Origin: an uncultured Nocardioides sp.
GTDB taxonomy: Bacteria; Actinomycetota; Actinomycetes; Propionibacteriales; Nocardioidaceae
Direction: 5' to 3'
Length of the DNA stretch: 48,843 nt
Assembly: GCA_902805885.1 (NCBI GenBank)
Contig: CADCUM010000018.1
Coordinates: 1 to 48,843 of the forward strand
Part shown: in pieces, positions 22,301 to 30,881 of the stretch
How positions within the stretch are numbered: position 1 is the first letter of the stretch
Layout: each line of letters begins with the position of its first letter
Made by a program: the position numbers and the translations under genes
Notes under the pieces: generated by a model
What the model was told of the DNA's origin: nothing
Database searches by the model: none
The model's input: only the letters and a program-made list of their open reading frames with translations

Positions 22301-23279
22301 CGGTCAGGACAGCCGTCGCGGCACCTTCGTGCAGCGGTTCGCCACGATCATCGACCGGACGAACGCCGACGAGTGGACCCCGCTGACCAACCTCACCGAG
22401 GACCAGGCGAAGTTCCACATCTACGACTCCCTGCTCTCCGAGTACGCCGCCCTGGGCTTCGAGTACGGCTACTCCGTGGCCCGGCCCGAGGCCCTGGTCC
22501 TGTGGGAGGCGCAGTTCGGCGACTTCGTCAACGGCGCCCAGATCGTCATCGACGAGTTCATCTCCGCGGGCGAGACCAAGTGGCGCCAGCAGTCCGGCGT
22601 CGTCCTCCTCCTCCCCCACGGCTACGAGGGGCAGGGCCCTGACCACTCCTCCGCCCGCATCGAGCGGTTCCTCCAGATGTGTGCGGAGAGCGCGATGGTG
22701 GTCGCCCAGCCGTCGACGCCGGCGTCGTACTTCCACCTGCTCCGACGCCACTCCCTCGGCGAGGAGCACCGCCCGCTGATCGTCTTCAGCCCGAAGTCGA
22801 TGCTCAAGCGCAAGGAGGCGGCCTCCCAGCCGTCCGACTTCACCGGCGACACCACGTTCCGCCCGGTCATCGGCGACGACGAGGCGGACCGCGAGAAGGT
22901 CGAGACGCTGCTGCTGTGCTCGGGCCGCGTCACCTGGGACCTGATGGTCGAGCGGAAGAAGCGCGAGGACGGCGACCGGTTCGCCATCGCCCGCATCGAG
23001 CGCCTCTACCCCCGTCCGGTCGACGAGATCAAGGCCGAGGTGGCGAAGTACCCCAACCTCAGCGCGATCCGCTGGGTCCAGGACGAGCCCCAGAACATGG
23101 GCCCGTGGCCGCACTACCAGCTCAACGTGTGGTGCGAGCTCGACCTGCCGGTGGAGCCGGTCACCCGTCCGGCGTCGGCCTCGCCGTCCGTCGGCACCGT
23201 CAAGCGCCACACCGAGGAGCAGAAGACGCTCCTCGACGCCGCGTTCGACCGGCCGGGCACGCGCGGCGCCGACTACTGA
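19395..23279 (+). CDS. kgd: Multifunctional 2-oxoglutarate decarboxylase/dehydrogenase (E1 with E2-type domain)
   Basis: Actinobacterial Kgd/OdhA: one protein with a succinyltransferase (E2-type) domain without lipoyl domain and a ThDP-dependent E1; with E2p and E3 it supplies succinyl-CoA to the TCA cycle. It has 1294 residues. Layout: E1-type N-terminal segment (22-50), Ala/Pro/Lys linker (about 60-170) with a repeated KPAAA unit, E2 catalytic domain (about 175-400) with DHRVIQG at 386-392, and the E1 domain from about 430 with HRGRLN near 614 and the ThDP motif GDAAFAGQG...NN near 713-743. Starts with GTG; GGAAGAGG precedes it. The linker is longer than usual. Control by FHA protein GarA/OdhI is likely but not visible here. 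Confidence 0.97.
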   Translation: MAQPPAGQSTHQSSVVPSSDLGANEWLVEEMKEQYDRDPGSVSPEWSAYFGNGSGPSEGTGTPAPPAEPAPAKPAATPAEKPAAAKPAAAKPAAAKPAATPQAEPAAAEPAATPAEKPAEAKPAESTEATAATPAPKSTPRPPAAAAEPAKGTTTPVAKESRPAAPSAANDEPTYTVLRGAPARTVANMDASLSVPTATSVRSVPVKLLWDNRTVINNHLARARGGKVSFTHIVGYALVKALREMPEMNVGFDVVDGKPNLITPAHINLGLAIDMKKDDGSRQLLVPSIKAAESMDFASFWTAYEDIVRRARDGKLTVTDFQGTTMTLTNPGGIGTVHSVPRLMKGQGAIIGVGAMEYAPEWQGASDEAIARNAISKVMTLTSTYDHRVIQGAQSGEFLKRVHGLLLGEQEFYDEIFRSLRIPYEPIRWSRDVVASHDDDIVKQARILELIHAYRVRGHLMADTDPLEYRQRSHPDLEVESHGLTLWDLDREFATGSFGGDRPFMKLRTILGILRDSYCRTTGIEYMHIMDPEQRRWLQERVEQPHSKPPREEQLRILLKLNQAEAFETFLQTKFVGQKRFSLEGGETTIPLVDEICEAAAEAGLDEVCIGMAHRGRLNMLANIVGKKYSQIFREFEGNIDPRTVQGSGDVKYHLGAEGEFVAGSGDKIKVSVAANPSHLEAVNPVLEGIARAKQDILNRGAEYPVLPLLVHGDAAFAGQGVVAETLNLSQLRGYRTGGTVHVVINNQVGFTTSPGSSRSSLYATDVARMVQAPIFHVNGDDPEACIRVARLAFDYRQTFNKDVVIDLVCYRRRGHNEGDDPSYTQPLMYDLIEQKRSVRKLYTESLIGRGDITVEEAEQVLRDYQQQLERVFTEVREASAEALTEWTTVPDYPDKPAGDFATAVTPEVLKRIADAYTTPPDGFTVHPKVMPQLQRRAAAITEGPIDWGTGEILAFGSLLMDGRPVRLAGQDSRRGTFVQRFATIIDRTNADEWTPLTNLTEDQAKFHIYDSLLSEYAALGFEYGYSVARPEALVLWEAQFGDFVNGAQIVIDEFISAGETKWRQQSGVVLLLPHGYEGQGPDHSSARIERFLQMCAESAMVVAQPSTPASYFHLLRRHSLGEEHRPLIVFSPKSMLKRKEAASQPSDFTGDTTFRPVIGDDEADREKVETLLLCSGRVTWDLMVERKKREDGDRFAIARIERLYPRPVDEIKAEVAKYPNLSAIRWVQDEPQNMGPWPHYQLNVWCELDLPVEPVTRPASASPSVGTVKRHTEEQKTLLDAAFDRPGTRGADY
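19635..19679 (+). repeat. Three perfect 15-bp repeats in the kgd linker
   Basis: AAGCCCGCCGCCGCG is repeated three times in frame, with a degenerate fourth copy to 19694, encoding KPAAA. This is a low-complexity flexible linker of the kind used between lipoamide-dehydrogenase-complex domains. Confidence 0.9.
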
Positions 23280-23289
23280 GGCGGGGCAC

Positions 23290-23466
23290 GTGTACTTCAC
23301 CGACCGCGGGATCGAGGAGCTGCTGACCCGCCGCGGCGACGAGGAGGTCAGCCTCGCCTGGGTGGCCGACCAGCTCCAGGCCTTCGTCGACGCGCACCCG
23401 GAGTTCGAGGTGCCGGTCGAGCGCTTCGCCACCTGGCTGGCTCGTCTCGACGACCCGGAGGACTGA
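23290..23466 (+). CDS. DUF6104-like small protein behind kgd
   Basis: Fifty-eight residues from a GTG at 23290, ten bases after the kgd stop, preceded by GAGG. The acidic, helical sequence opens MYFTDRGIEELLTRRG and ends VERFATWLARLDDPED. I recognise this as a small protein conserved directly downstream of kgd/sucA in actinobacteria (DUF6104-like); no function is established. The tight linkage suggests a role with the 2-oxoglutarate dehydrogenase complex, which is inference. Confidence 0.8.
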   Translation: MYFTDRGIEELLTRRGDEEVSLAWVADQLQAFVDAHPEFEVPVERFATWLARLDDPED

Positions 23467-23489
23467 TGGGGGCGGCCCCGGGGCGCCGA

Positions 23490-23495
23490 TAGGCT
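23490..23495 (+). promoter_or_regulatory. -10 element TAGGCT, leaderless tetR gene
   Basis: TAGGCT, then seven bases, then the ATG of the TetR gene. There is no Shine-Dalgarno sequence in between. Confidence 0.5.
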
Positions 23496-23502
23496 CGCAG
23501 CC

Positions 23503-24129
23503 ATGTCAGCGCAGCACGAGGACGGCTCGCGGAGCGAGCGCAAGGAGCGCACGCGTCGCGCGATCCTGGACGCGGCGCTCGCGCTCACCCGCGGCACCAG
23601 CCTGGTCGGGATCTCGCTGCGCCAGGTGGCCAAGGAGGTCGGCATCGTCCCGACCGCGTTCTACCGCCACTTCGACTCCGTCGAGTCCCTCGGCCTGTCC
23701 CTGGTCGACGAGAGCTTCGCGTCGCTGCGGGAGCTGCTCCGCGACGTCCGCGTGCGCGCCCCGGAGTTCACCGACCTCATCGACGAGTCGCTGGCCGTGG
23801 TGGCGGAGCACGTGCGGAGCCACCCGGCCCACTACTCCTTCATCGCGCGGGAGCGGATGGCGGGGCCCGAGCGCGTGCGCGGCGCCATCCGCCACGAGAT
23901 CGAGCTGCTCACCCGGGAGCTCGCCGCCGACGTCGCCCGCCTGCCCGGGACGGAAGCCTTCTCCCACCTGCACCTCCACCTGCTGGCGGACCTGATCGTC
24001 TCCTTCGTCACGACCATGGCCGAGCGGATCATCGAGGAGCCGGCCGCCGAGGAGCGGATCCTCGACGACACCCGGACCCAGCTGCGGATGCTCCTCGTGG
24101 GTGCCCTCAACTGGAAGTCCCCCCGCTAG
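23503..24129 (+). CDS. TetR-family regulator, FabR/DesT-like
   Basis: It has 208 residues. The N-terminal helix-turn-helix (about 15-60, TRRAILDAALALTR ... ISLRQVAKEVGIVPTAFYRHF) and the following SVESLGLSLVDESF segment closely resemble FabR and DesT, which sense acyl-CoA and control unsaturated fatty acid genes. The C-terminal ligand domain includes HYSFIARERMAGPERVR. The target is unknown: neighbours are kgd on one side and convergent oxidoreductase genes on the other. Confidence 0.85.
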   Translation: MSAQHEDGSRSERKERTRRAILDAALALTRGTSLVGISLRQVAKEVGIVPTAFYRHFDSVESLGLSLVDESFASLRELLRDVRVRAPEFTDLIDESLAVVAEHVRSHPAHYSFIARERMAGPERVRGAIRHEIELLTRELAADVARLPGTEAFSHLHLHLLADLIVSFVTTMAERIIEEPAAEERILDDTRTQLRMLLVGALNWKSPR

Positions 24130-24181
24130 TCCACAGGCTGGCAGTCCATGTTCGTGATCGAGCGCGGCTGACGCGGCTTGT

Positions 24182-24877
24182 TCAGGCCGGTCTCGGCACG
24201 ACCGGGCGCACGGTCACGTCGGGGATCGTCGCGTCCTCGGGCAGGTCCAGGACGTGGAGGATGGTGTCCACCACGGTCTCGGGGCTGATCCAGCGCGAGG
24301 CGTCGTACGTCCGCCCCTCCTGCTCGTGGACCTTCTCCTGCATGGGCGTGGCGGTCCGGCTGGGGTAGACGGTCGTCACCCGCACGCCGTGCTCGACCTC
24401 CTCCGCGCGCAGCGAGTCGGCGAGCGCGCGGAGACCGAACTTCGAGGCGGCGTACGCCGACCAGTCCGGCCCCGCGGTCAGGCCCGCCGAGGAGTTCACG
24501 AAGACGACCGTCCCGCGGGCGTCGCGCAGGTGCGGGAGCAGCTCGCGGGTCAGGACGGCGGGCGCGACGAGGTTGACGGCCAGCTGCTCCTCGAGGTCGC
24601 GCAGGCGCAGCCGGGAGACCGGCGCGAGCTCCACCACCCCGGCGACGTGGACGACGGAGGCCAGCGGTCCGTCGACGTCGCGGCCCAGTCCGTTCAGCGT
24701 GCCGGGCTCGGCCAGGTCGGCCACCAGCACTCGGGCCGCCGGGAACGACCTCTCGAGCTCGACCGCCCGGGCCCGGCTGCGGGCGAGCAGCACGAGGTCG
24801 TCGCCCCGCTGCGTCAGACGGCCGGCCAGCACCGCGCCGATCCCCGATCCGGCGCCGGTGACGAGGTGGGTCGTCAT
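24182..24877 (-). CDS. Short-chain dehydrogenase/reductase
   Basis: Classical SDR of 231 residues. The cofactor loop TGAGSGIG is at 7-14, the catalytic Ser at 129-130 (VNSSAG), and Tyr142/Lys146 in YAASK. Asn102 in the VNLVAP segment completes the usual tetrad. Substrate is unknown. It starts seven bases after the MDR gene, so the two oxidoreductases form an operon. Confidence 0.88.
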   Translation of the reverse strand: MTTHLVTGAGSGIGAVLAGRLTQRGDDLVLLARSRARAVELERSFPAARVLVADLAEPGTLNGLGRDVDGPLASVVHVAGVVELAPVSRLRLRDLEEQLAVNLVAPAVLTRELLPHLRDARGTVVFVNSSAGLTAGPDWSAYAASKFGLRALADSLRAEEVEHGVRVTTVYPSRTATPMQEKVHEQEGRTYDASRWISPETVVDTILHVLDLPEDATIPDVTVRPVVPRPA

Positions 24878-24884
24878 CGCGGCG

Positions 24885-25853
24885 TCACCGGGTGAACACG
24901 ATCTTGCCGAACACGTCGCCGTCCGCCATGGCGGCGAACCCGTCGCGCGCCTGCTCCATGGGGAGCGTGCGGTCGAGCAGCGGGCGGGTGCCGGTGGCGT
25001 CGAGCATCTGCACCAGCGCGTCGAGCTCGGCGCGCGTCCCCATCGTGGATCCGATGACGGAGAGCTGCAGGAAGAAGATGCGGGTGAGCTGGGCGTCGTC
25101 GACCTGGGGGCCGCTGGTGGTGCCGCTGATCACGATGCGGCCGCCGGGCCGCAGCGAGCGGACGGAGTGGCTCCAGGTCGCCCGACCCACGGTCTCCATG
25201 ACGGCGTCGACACGCACGGGCAGCCGCGCTCCGGACTCGAAGACCTCGTGGGCGCCGATCTCCAGGGCACGGGCCCGCTTGGCCTCGTCGCGACTGGTGG
25301 CCAGCACGCGCAGCCCGGCGGCGCGGCCCAGCACGATCAGGGCGGTGGCCACGCCACCGCCCGCGCCCTGCACCAGCACGGTCTCGCCCGGCTTCAGCGC
25401 GCCCTGGACGAAGAGCATCCGGTACGCCGTGAGCCAGGCCGTCGGCAGCGTCGCCGCCTCCTCGAAGGACAGCGAGGCCGGCTTGGGGACCAGGTTGTGC
25501 CGCGGGACCACCACCTTGTCGGCGAAGGTGCCCTGGAAGCGCTCGGAGAGCAGCGACCGCTTGGGGTCGAGGGTCTCGTCCCCCGTCCACGCCGGGTCGC
25601 TGACCACGGCGTGCACGACGACCTCGTTGCCGTCCTCGTCCAGACCGGCGGCGTCACACCCGAGGATCATCGGGAGCCGGTCCTCGCGCAGCCCCACGCC
25701 GCGCAGCGACCACAGGTCGTGGTGGTTGAGGCTCGCCGCCTTCACCGTGACCGTGGCCCAGCCGTCGGGGACCTCGGGATCGGGGCGCTCGCCCACCACC
25801 AGGCCGGCCAGCGGGTCGTCGGAGGAGAAGGACTCGGCGTACACGGCGAACAT
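24885..25853 (-). CDS. Zinc-type alcohol dehydrogenase/quinone oxidoreductase-like (MDR family)
   Basis: Medium-chain reductase of 322 residues. The GroES-like N-terminal half carries NHHDLWSLRG (43-52) and GCDAAG (65-70). The NADPH-binding loop is VQGAGGGVATAL (161-172). The typical structural-zinc cysteines are absent, so it is probably a zinc-free quinone oxidoreductase or enoyl reductase type. The ATG at 25853 follows a TAGGGT hexamer by six bases. Substrate is unknown. Confidence 0.85.
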   Translation of the reverse strand: MFAVYAESFSSDDPLAGLVVGERPDPEVPDGWATVTVKAASLNHHDLWSLRGVGLREDRLPMILGCDAAGLDEDGNEVVVHAVVSDPAWTGDETLDPKRSLLSERFQGTFADKVVVPRHNLVPKPASLSFEEAATLPTAWLTAYRMLFVQGALKPGETVLVQGAGGGVATALIVLGRAAGLRVLATSRDEAKRARALEIGAHEVFESGARLPVRVDAVMETVGRATWSHSVRSLRPGGRIVISGTTSGPQVDDAQLTRIFFLQLSVIGSTMGTRAELDALVQMLDATGTRPLLDRTLPMEQARDGFAAMADGDVFGKIVFTR

Positions 25854-25859
25854 GGCTCG

Positions 25860-25865
25860 ACCCTA
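25860..25865 (-). promoter_or_regulatory. -10 element TAGGGT, leaderless MDR gene
   Basis: Minus-strand TAGGGT, six bases, then ATG. Confidence 0.55.
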
Positions 25866-25926
25866 GCGGGGGCCGGGCGGCGGACGGCACCGGCGAAACC
25901 CGGTTGCCGCTCCCCAGCCCGACCGG

Positions 25927-25932
25927 TTGGCT
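25927..25932 (+). promoter_or_regulatory. Candidate degenerate -10 (TTGGCT) of the Eis-like gene
   Basis: TTGGCT sits exactly six bases before the GTG at 25939. It has the same spacing as the TANNNT elements of this window but has T instead of A at the second base. Confidence 0.3.
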
Positions 25933-25938
25933 GGGCGC

Positions 25939-27177
25939 GTGAGCATCGACGTACGCCGCTCGGACGACCCGGAGCGCTACCTGGCCACCGACCTCCTCGT
26001 CTGGTTCGCGGAGGAGACCACCGCCGACGACGTCCAGCTGCGCGGGGTGCCGGCCGACCAGCGGTTCGTGGTCGACCTCGAGGACGGGCCGACGGCCACG
26101 CACGCAGGCATCTACGGCGTCCGGCCGATGGTGATGTCCCTGCCCGGCGGGGCGGTGCCGGACGTCGCGGGACTCACCTGGGTGGGGGTGCACCCCGACT
26201 GCCGGCGCCGAGGGGTGCTCAGCGCGATGATGGCCGACCACCTGGCCCGGACCCGGGACGAGGGGAGGTCCCTCTCGGTGCTGCACGCCAGCGAGCCGGC
26301 CATCTACGGGCGCTTCGGCTACGGCATGGCAGCCGTCCAGCTGCAGGTCGACCTGGGCCGCGGCACCACGTTCACCGCGCCCCACCTCGAGGACGAGGCG
26401 TCCAGGGTGCGGACCCGCCTCGTGGACGCGGCTGACCCCGGCGTCACGGACAGGATCCGGGCCTGCGCGCTGGCTGCCGCCCCGGCCGCGTCCGGCACGA
26501 TCGTCGGCGACAGCGCCTTCACCAGCCTGCTCGCCCACGAGCCCCCCGAGGAGCGCCGCGACAAGGAACGCCGCCGCTTCCTCTTCGCGGAGGTGGACGG
26601 TCAGGACGTCGGGTGCGTGGGGCTGCGGCGCGAGCACAAGTGGGACAACGCCCGCCCGGGCGGCACCCTCCACGCCGGTCTCCTCCTCGGCTCCCCCGCC
26701 GCACGCCTGGCGCTCCTGCGCAGGCTGGTGGACTTCGACCTGATGAGCACGGTCAAGCTCGAGAACGTCAGTGCGGACGACCCCCTGCTCCACTGGCTCG
26801 ACGGCCCCCGCGCCACCAGCGACCTCAGGACGTGGGACTCGACCTGGGTCCGTCTCGTCGACGTCGGCGCCGCGTGGTCCCTGCGGTCGTACGACGCCCC
26901 CTGCGACGTCGTCGTCGAGGTCGAGGACCGGTTCGCACCGTGGAACGCCGGTCGCTGGCGGCTCCTGGCCACGGACGGGACCGGAGAGGCGACCCGCACC
27001 GACGCGGACGCCGACGTGGTGCTGGACGTCAGCGTGCTGGGGGCGGCCTACCTCGGACGCCCGGTCGCCGGCCTCCTGCGAGCAGGTCGGGTCGCCGAGA
27101 AGCGGGCCGGCGCGTTCATCGAGCTCGCGCGGGCGATGCGCACCGACGTCGAACCGGAGTCATCGATCGGCTTCTGA
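25939..27177 (+). CDS. Eis-like GNAT N-acetyltransferase
   Basis: It has 412 residues, close to mycobacterial Eis (enhanced intracellular survival), an acetyltransferase that modifies amines including aminoglycosides. A GNAT domain holds the acetyl-CoA loop GVHPDCRRRGVLSAMM, followed by IYGRFGYG, and the C-terminal half is SCP2-like. The chain ends in Phe (SSIGF), as in Eis, where the C-terminal carboxylate acts as a base. The GTG at 25939 is preferred to the in-frame TTG at 25927 because of the spacing of the upstream hexamer. Substrate is not predictable. Confidence 0.85.
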   Translation: MSIDVRRSDDPERYLATDLLVWFAEETTADDVQLRGVPADQRFVVDLEDGPTATHAGIYGVRPMVMSLPGGAVPDVAGLTWVGVHPDCRRRGVLSAMMADHLARTRDEGRSLSVLHASEPAIYGRFGYGMAAVQLQVDLGRGTTFTAPHLEDEASRVRTRLVDAADPGVTDRIRACALAAAPAASGTIVGDSAFTSLLAHEPPEERRDKERRRFLFAEVDGQDVGCVGLRREHKWDNARPGGTLHAGLLLGSPAARLALLRRLVDFDLMSTVKLENVSADDPLLHWLDGPRATSDLRTWDSTWVRLVDVGAAWSLRSYDAPCDVVVEVEDRFAPWNAGRWRLLATDGTGEATRTDADADVVLDVSVLGAAYLGRPVAGLLRAGRVAEKRAGAFIELARAMRTDVEPESSIGF

Positions 27178-27211
27178 CCCGCGCTCGGCGTGACTGACAG
27201 AGCCGGGGGGC

Positions 27212-28420
27212 TCAGCGGCGGGCGACGCCGTCGCGTCGCGCCGCCGCCGCCACCGCCTCGCGGACGGCGCCGGGCACGCGCGGGTCGAACGGCGAGGGGA
27301 TCACGAAGTCCTCGCGCAGCTCGTCGCCGACCAGCTCCGCCAGCGCCGTGGCGGCTGCCAGCTTCATGCCCTCGGTGATGGCGGTGGCGTGGACGTCGAA
27401 CGCGCCCCGGAAGATCCCGGGGAACGCCAGGACGTTGTTGATCTGGTTCGGGAAGTCCGAACGTCCCGTGGCCACGACCCGGGCGTACCTGTGGGCGAGG
27501 TCGGGGTGCACCTCGGGCGTCGGGTTGGCCATCGCGAAGATGATCGCGTCGGGCGCCATCCTCGCGATGTCCTCCTCGGGGATGAGGCCGCCCGAGACCC
27601 CGAGGTAGACGTCGGCCCCGTCCAGCGCGTCGGCCAGCGAGCCGCTCCGCCCGCTCCGGTCGGCGGTGAGCTCGGCCAGCGCGCGCTTGACCGGCGTCAG
27701 GTCGTCGCGTCCCGAGTGGACGACCCCCTTGCGGTCGGTGACCGCGAGGTCGGTGATGCCGGCCTCGATGAGGATCTTGGCGATCGCCACCCCGGCGGCC
27801 CCGGCACCGGAGATGACGACCCGGGTGCTGCCCGGCTCGCGATCGGTCAGGCGCAGCGCGTTCTCGAGCGCAGCGAGGGCCACGACCGCCGTACCGTGCT
27901 GGTCGTCGTGGAAGACAGGGATGTCGAGCCGCTCCTTGAGCCGGTCCTCGATCTCGAAGCAGCGCGGGGCGGAGATGTCCTCCAGGTTGATGCCGCCGAA
28001 GCTCGGCGCGAGCCGGACGACCGTCTCGATGATCTCGTCCACGTCGGTGGTGTCGAGGCAGATCGGCACCGCGTCCACCCCGCCGAACTGCTTGAACAGC
28101 ACGGCCTTGCCCTCCATCACGGGCATCGCGGCTGCCGGGCCGATGTCACCGAGGCCGAGCACCGCCGTGCCGTCGGTGACCACGGCGACGGTGTTGGGCA
28201 CCCAGGTGTAGTGCTGCGTCATCGAGGGGTCCGCCGCGATGGCCTCGCAGACGCGGGCCACGCCCGGGGTGTAGGCCAGGGAGAGCTCCGCGGCCCCGGT
28301 CAGCGCGACCGTCGAGACGGTCTCGAGCTTTCCGCCGACGTGCAGGTCGAACACCGGGTCCCCGGCGTGCGGGTGCCCCGTCGCCGTGTCCTGCGTGCCT
28401 GTCGGGATGCCCGTCTCCAT
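27212..28420 (-). CDS. NAD(P)-dependent malic enzyme
   Basis: Decarboxylates malate to pyruvate. Only the region from the ATG at 28420 matches malic enzymes; GAGG lies upstream, and the open frame farther right is a shadow. It has 402 residues, the short bacterial form without the phosphotransacetylase-like tail. Visible: [14 protein letters not shown] (Tyr/Gly region), [19 protein letters not shown], the metal site HDDQHGTA, and the NAD loop [12 protein letters not shown]. It is convergent with the Eis-like gene. NAD versus NADP preference cannot be read with certainty. Confidence 0.92.
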   Translation of the reverse strand: METGIPTGTQDTATGHPHAGDPVFDLHVGGKLETVSTVALTGAAELSLAYTPGVARVCEAIAADPSMTQHYTWVPNTVAVVTDGTAVLGLGDIGPAAAMPVMEGKAVLFKQFGGVDAVPICLDTTDVDEIIETVVRLAPSFGGINLEDISAPRCFEIEDRLKERLDIPVFHDDQHGTAVVALAALENALRLTDREPGSTRVVISGAGAAGVAIAKILIEAGITDLAVTDRKGVVHSGRDDLTPVKRALAELTADRSGRSGSLADALDGADVYLGVSGGLIPEEDIARMAPDAIIFAMANPTPEVHPDLAHRYARVVATGRSDFPNQINNVLAFPGIFRGAFDVHATAITEGMKLAAATALAELVGDELREDFVIPSPFDPRVPGAVREAVAAAARRDGVARR

Positions 28421-28440
28421 GCGCCGGATCCTCGCACAGC

Positions 28441-28797
28441 TCAGGGGCGCCTCAGGTGCCGTCCCAGGCGTGGGGAAGGCCACAGCCGGCCGACCACGAC
28501 GGCACTCACGCGGTCTCCCGGGACCGCGCCCCGGTGCCGCGAGTCGACGCCCTCGGCCGGGTTGTCGCTCAGCAGCCACCACCCGGCTCCGCCGGACGCC
28601 GTACGGCGCTCCTCCACGGCACGCTTGACCGTGAGCGTCCCGTCGGCGAACCGGGCGACGACGAGCGAGCCCGGTCTGACCCGACCGCGGTGACGCACCA
28701 GCAGCCGGTCCCCCTCGGCCAGCGTGGGGAGCATCGACCGCCCGCGCACCACGGCGACGCCGTACGGCGCGAGACCCCGCTCCTCGTGCTGCGCCAC
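28441..28797 (-). CDS. sodX: Nickel superoxide dismutase maturation protease, S26-like
   Basis: A small serine/lysine-dyad peptidase of 118 residues. The catalytic Ser is S21 in GRSMLPTL, and the general-base Lys is K58 in LTVKRAV. SDNPAEGVDSR is the conserved late motif. There is no membrane anchor, as in SodX/CbiY proteins that cut the propeptide of NiSOD. It is divergent from sodN with a 49-base gap, the usual pairing. Starts with GTG at 28797. The symbol is from context. Confidence 0.85.
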   Translation of the reverse strand: MAQHEERGLAPYGVAVVRGRSMLPTLAEGDRLLVRHRGRVRPGSLVVARFADGTLTVKRAVEERRTASGGAGWWLLSDNPAEGVDSRHRGAVPGDRVSAVVVGRLWPSPRLGRHLRRP

Positions 28798-28803
28798 GCG
28801 GAG

Positions 28804-28809
28804 TAGTGT
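28804..28809 (+). promoter_or_regulatory. Candidate -10 (TAGTGT) of sodN
   Basis: TAGTGT lies 37 bases before the sodN ATG, with GAGAGG ahead of the start. The divergent gap to sodX is only 49 bases, so a nickel-responsive repressor could control both genes, but no clear palindrome is seen. Confidence 0.35.
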
Positions 28810-28846
28810 CGCAGCCAGGTGCTAGCCCCCGATCGAGAGGAACACG

Positions 28847-29248
28847 ATGCTCCGCCACGTCCTTGCCCCGACCGTCGAGGTCTCCGCCCACTGCGACCTG
28901 CCCTGCGGCGTCTACGACCCCGCCCAGGCCCGCATCGAGGCCGAGTCGATCAAGGGCATCATCGCCAAGGTCGCCGACAACGACGACGCCGACTTCCGCA
29001 CGCGCGCCGTGCTCATCAAGGAGGAGCGGGCCCAGCTGGTCAAGCATCACCTGTGGGTGCTGTGGACCGACTACTTCAAGCCTCCGCACTTCGAGAAGTA
29101 CCCGCAGCTGCACCAGCTGTTCAACGAGGCCACGAAGCTCGCCGGCGCGTCCGGCGCCAAGGGCACGTTCGACTCGGACGTCGCCGACCAGCTGCTCGCC
29201 AAGATCGACCAGATCGCCGAGATCTTCTGGGAGACCAAGAAGGCCTGA
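28847..29248 (+). CDS. sodN: Nickel superoxide dismutase precursor
   Basis: Cytoplasmic NiSOD that converts superoxide to hydrogen peroxide and oxygen. It has 133 residues. The nickel hook HCDLPCGVY is at 15-23, so cleavage after residue 14 would expose His as the new N-terminus and provide His, Cys16 and Cys20 as ligands. The rest is the four-helix bundle of NiSOD. GAGAGG precedes the ATG. The maturation protease is next door, and a strong terminator follows. Confidence 0.97.
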   Translation: MLRHVLAPTVEVSAHCDLPCGVYDPAQARIEAESIKGIIAKVADNDDADFRTRAVLIKEERAQLVKHHLWVLWTDYFKPPHFEKYPQLHQLFNEATKLAGASGAKGTFDSDVADQLLAKIDQIAEIFWETKKA

Positions 29249-29340
29249 CGGTCAGCCTGCTGCGACTCAGGACTCCGACGTCCCGAGCGCGACCGAGGAG
29301 CGACGCCGCGACCGTTCACGTCGCCCGAGCGCCTGACCCG

Positions 29341-29374
29341 GAACCGCCCCGCCGGCCCCCCGGCGGGGCGGTTC
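29341..29374 (+). terminator. Terminator hairpin after sodN
   Basis: A perfect 15-bp stem (29341-29355 with 29360-29374) and a CCCC loop, followed by TGTCGTG. It lies 92 bases beyond the sodN stop. Its symmetry would allow it to act in both directions. Confidence 0.85.
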
Positions 29375-29440
29375 TGTCGTGCCGACGAGGGCGGCGGCGG
29401 GCTTTTACCACGATTTCCTGCACGGACCCGCATCGGTGCT

Positions 29441-29446
29441 GATACT
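29441..29446 (+). promoter_or_regulatory. Candidate -10 (GATACT) of the diguanylate cyclase gene
   Basis: GATACT ends six bases before the GTG at 29453, the spacing of a leaderless transcript; GGGGAG directly abuts the start and is too close for a normal ribosome-binding site. Confidence 0.4.
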
Positions 29447-29452
29447 GGGGAG

Positions 29453-30694
29453 GTGCCCTCCACCACGAGCCTGCGGGTCCCCTCGGGTCTCGTGGCGTGG
29501 GCGCTGCTCGCCACGGTGCTGACGCTGGTCCTGACCTCGACGGGGGTGCTGTACCTCAGCAACCAGGCAGGGCGCAGTGCTGACAGCGCGAGTCGCGCCG
29601 CAGAGTCCTACCGCAAGCTCGAGGTGATGCTGCTGCAGGCAGAGGTGGCGCGACACGACCTGTTCCTCGAGGGCGGGTCGGCCACGGACGTCATGTACCG
29701 GCTGAGCCGGCTCGAGCAGCGCTGGCACGTGATCGAGGACTCCGACGACGCCGGGCACGTCGAGGACGTCCGGGACCTGGGGCACAAGCTGGCGGTCTAC
29801 CAGACCGCGGTCACCGAGGTCATCAACGGCCTGCGCCTGGAGAGGCCCGTGCCGGACGGCGAGGCGCGGACCGACGCGGCCGCGGCCAACGTGCTCGAGC
29901 ACGCCCAGGACCAGACGGAGAAGCACGACGACGAGGCGGCACTGGCCCTCGAGCGGATGCGGGACCTCCAGCAGGGTGCCGCGAAGACCTTCCCCGTGGT
30001 GGGTCTGCTCTCCCTGGCGATGGCCGGTGCCTGCATCCGGCTCCTGACCGTCCAGCGCCGACGCCTCGCGAGCCTGCGCGAGGACGCGCACAACCGGTCG
30101 GTGACCGACGAGCTGACCGGGCTGGCCAACCGCGCCGGCCTGCGCGCCGCCCTCGAGCACTCGCTCTCCACCACCTCCGCCCGACGCTCCCTCGCGGTCA
30201 TGCTGCTGGACCTCGACGACTTCAAGGCCGTGAACGACACGTACGGCCACGAGCTCGGTGACGAGGTGCTCAGGACGGTCACCACCCGGCTGCTGTCGGC
30301 CGCACCCCCTCAGGCGCTGGTGGGGCGTCTCGGAGGTGATGAGTTCGTCGTGCTCCTGCCCGACACCGACCGGACCGGCGCGGAGGTGGCGGCAGGCGCG
30401 TTCCACACCGCGCTCTCCGCGCCCGCCGTCGTCAGGAGCGTGTCCACCGACACCCGCGCCAGCATCGGCGTCGCCCTGAGCGACAACGCCGCTGGCACGC
30501 GCGAGGCGAGGGCCTCCGACCTGCTGCGTCGGGCCGACATCGCGATGTACAGCTCCAAGACGACCAAGGCCGGGCCCGTCCTGTGGTCGGACACGCTCGA
30601 CCAGCTCGTCGCGCGGGTCCCGCAGAAGCAGAAGGCGCCCGCGCGTCAGTGGCATGCAGACGGCGCGACCGGGTCCGCGCTGCACCTGACGTGA
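29453..30694 (+). CDS. Membrane-bound diguanylate cyclase (GGDEF)
   Basis: Synthesises cyclic di-GMP from two GTP. It has 413 residues. A membrane helix (about 13-35) is followed by an extracytoplasmic helical sensor of about 145 residues with four-helix character, a second helix (about 184-203) and a GGDEF domain (about 215-385). DELTGLANR and RLGGDEFVVLLP (GGDEF at 294-298) are intact. There is no RxxD inhibitory site just before the GGDEF, so product inhibition is probably absent. No EAL domain. The signal is unknown. Confidence 0.92.
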   Translation: MPSTTSLRVPSGLVAWALLATVLTLVLTSTGVLYLSNQAGRSADSASRAAESYRKLEVMLLQAEVARHDLFLEGGSATDVMYRLSRLEQRWHVIEDSDDAGHVEDVRDLGHKLAVYQTAVTEVINGLRLERPVPDGEARTDAAAANVLEHAQDQTEKHDDEAALALERMRDLQQGAAKTFPVVGLLSLAMAGACIRLLTVQRRRLASLREDAHNRSVTDELTGLANRAGLRAALEHSLSTTSARRSLAVMLLDLDDFKAVNDTYGHELGDEVLRTVTTRLLSAAPPQALVGRLGGDEFVVLLPDTDRTGAEVAAGAFHTALSAPAVVRSVSTDTRASIGVALSDNAAGTREARASDLLRRADIAMYSSKTTKAGPVLWSDTLDQLVARVPQKQKAPARQWHADGATGSALHLT

Positions 30695-30731
30695 GCCGGC
30701 GACACCCGAGGCGCAGCGCGGAGGCACAGAC

Positions 30732-30821
30732 GCTCGGCGCCCGACGTCGTCTGGACTGACGAGCGACGCGAGCGCAGCGAGCCAGCGAGGAGGGAAGACG
30801 ACGTCTCCAAGGGCGCCGAGC
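30732..30821. repeat. Long bipartite inverted repeat in the gap after the diguanylate cyclase gene
   Basis: GCTCGGCGCCC followed by GACGTCGTCT (30732-30752) pairs with AGACGACGTC, five unpaired bases and GGGCGCCGAGC (30796-30821). Both arms match perfectly, giving 21 bp. The loop is a GAGCGA/CGCAGCGAG-rich stretch. It could be a bidirectional terminator or a dispersed repeat. Confidence 0.8.
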
Positions 30822-30875
30822 ACAGCGAGCGGAGCGAGCCGTCCAACGCCGCGTCTGGGCGGCAGCCGCTCCGGC

Positions 30876-30881
30876 TAGGGT
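30876..30881 (+). promoter_or_regulatory. Candidate -10 (TAGGGT) upstream of the RsbW-like/sigF operon
   Basis: TAGGGT lies 44 bases before the ATG of the RsbW-like gene. A SigF-type GTTT/GGGTA promoter was looked for and not found. Confidence 0.3.

Noticed and set aside
19392..23645. 1417-codon open frame on the minus strand
   Set aside because: It lies wholly opposite kgd and the TetR gene; composition is the Val/Asp/Arg/His mix of a GC-rich antisense frame and there is no family similarity.
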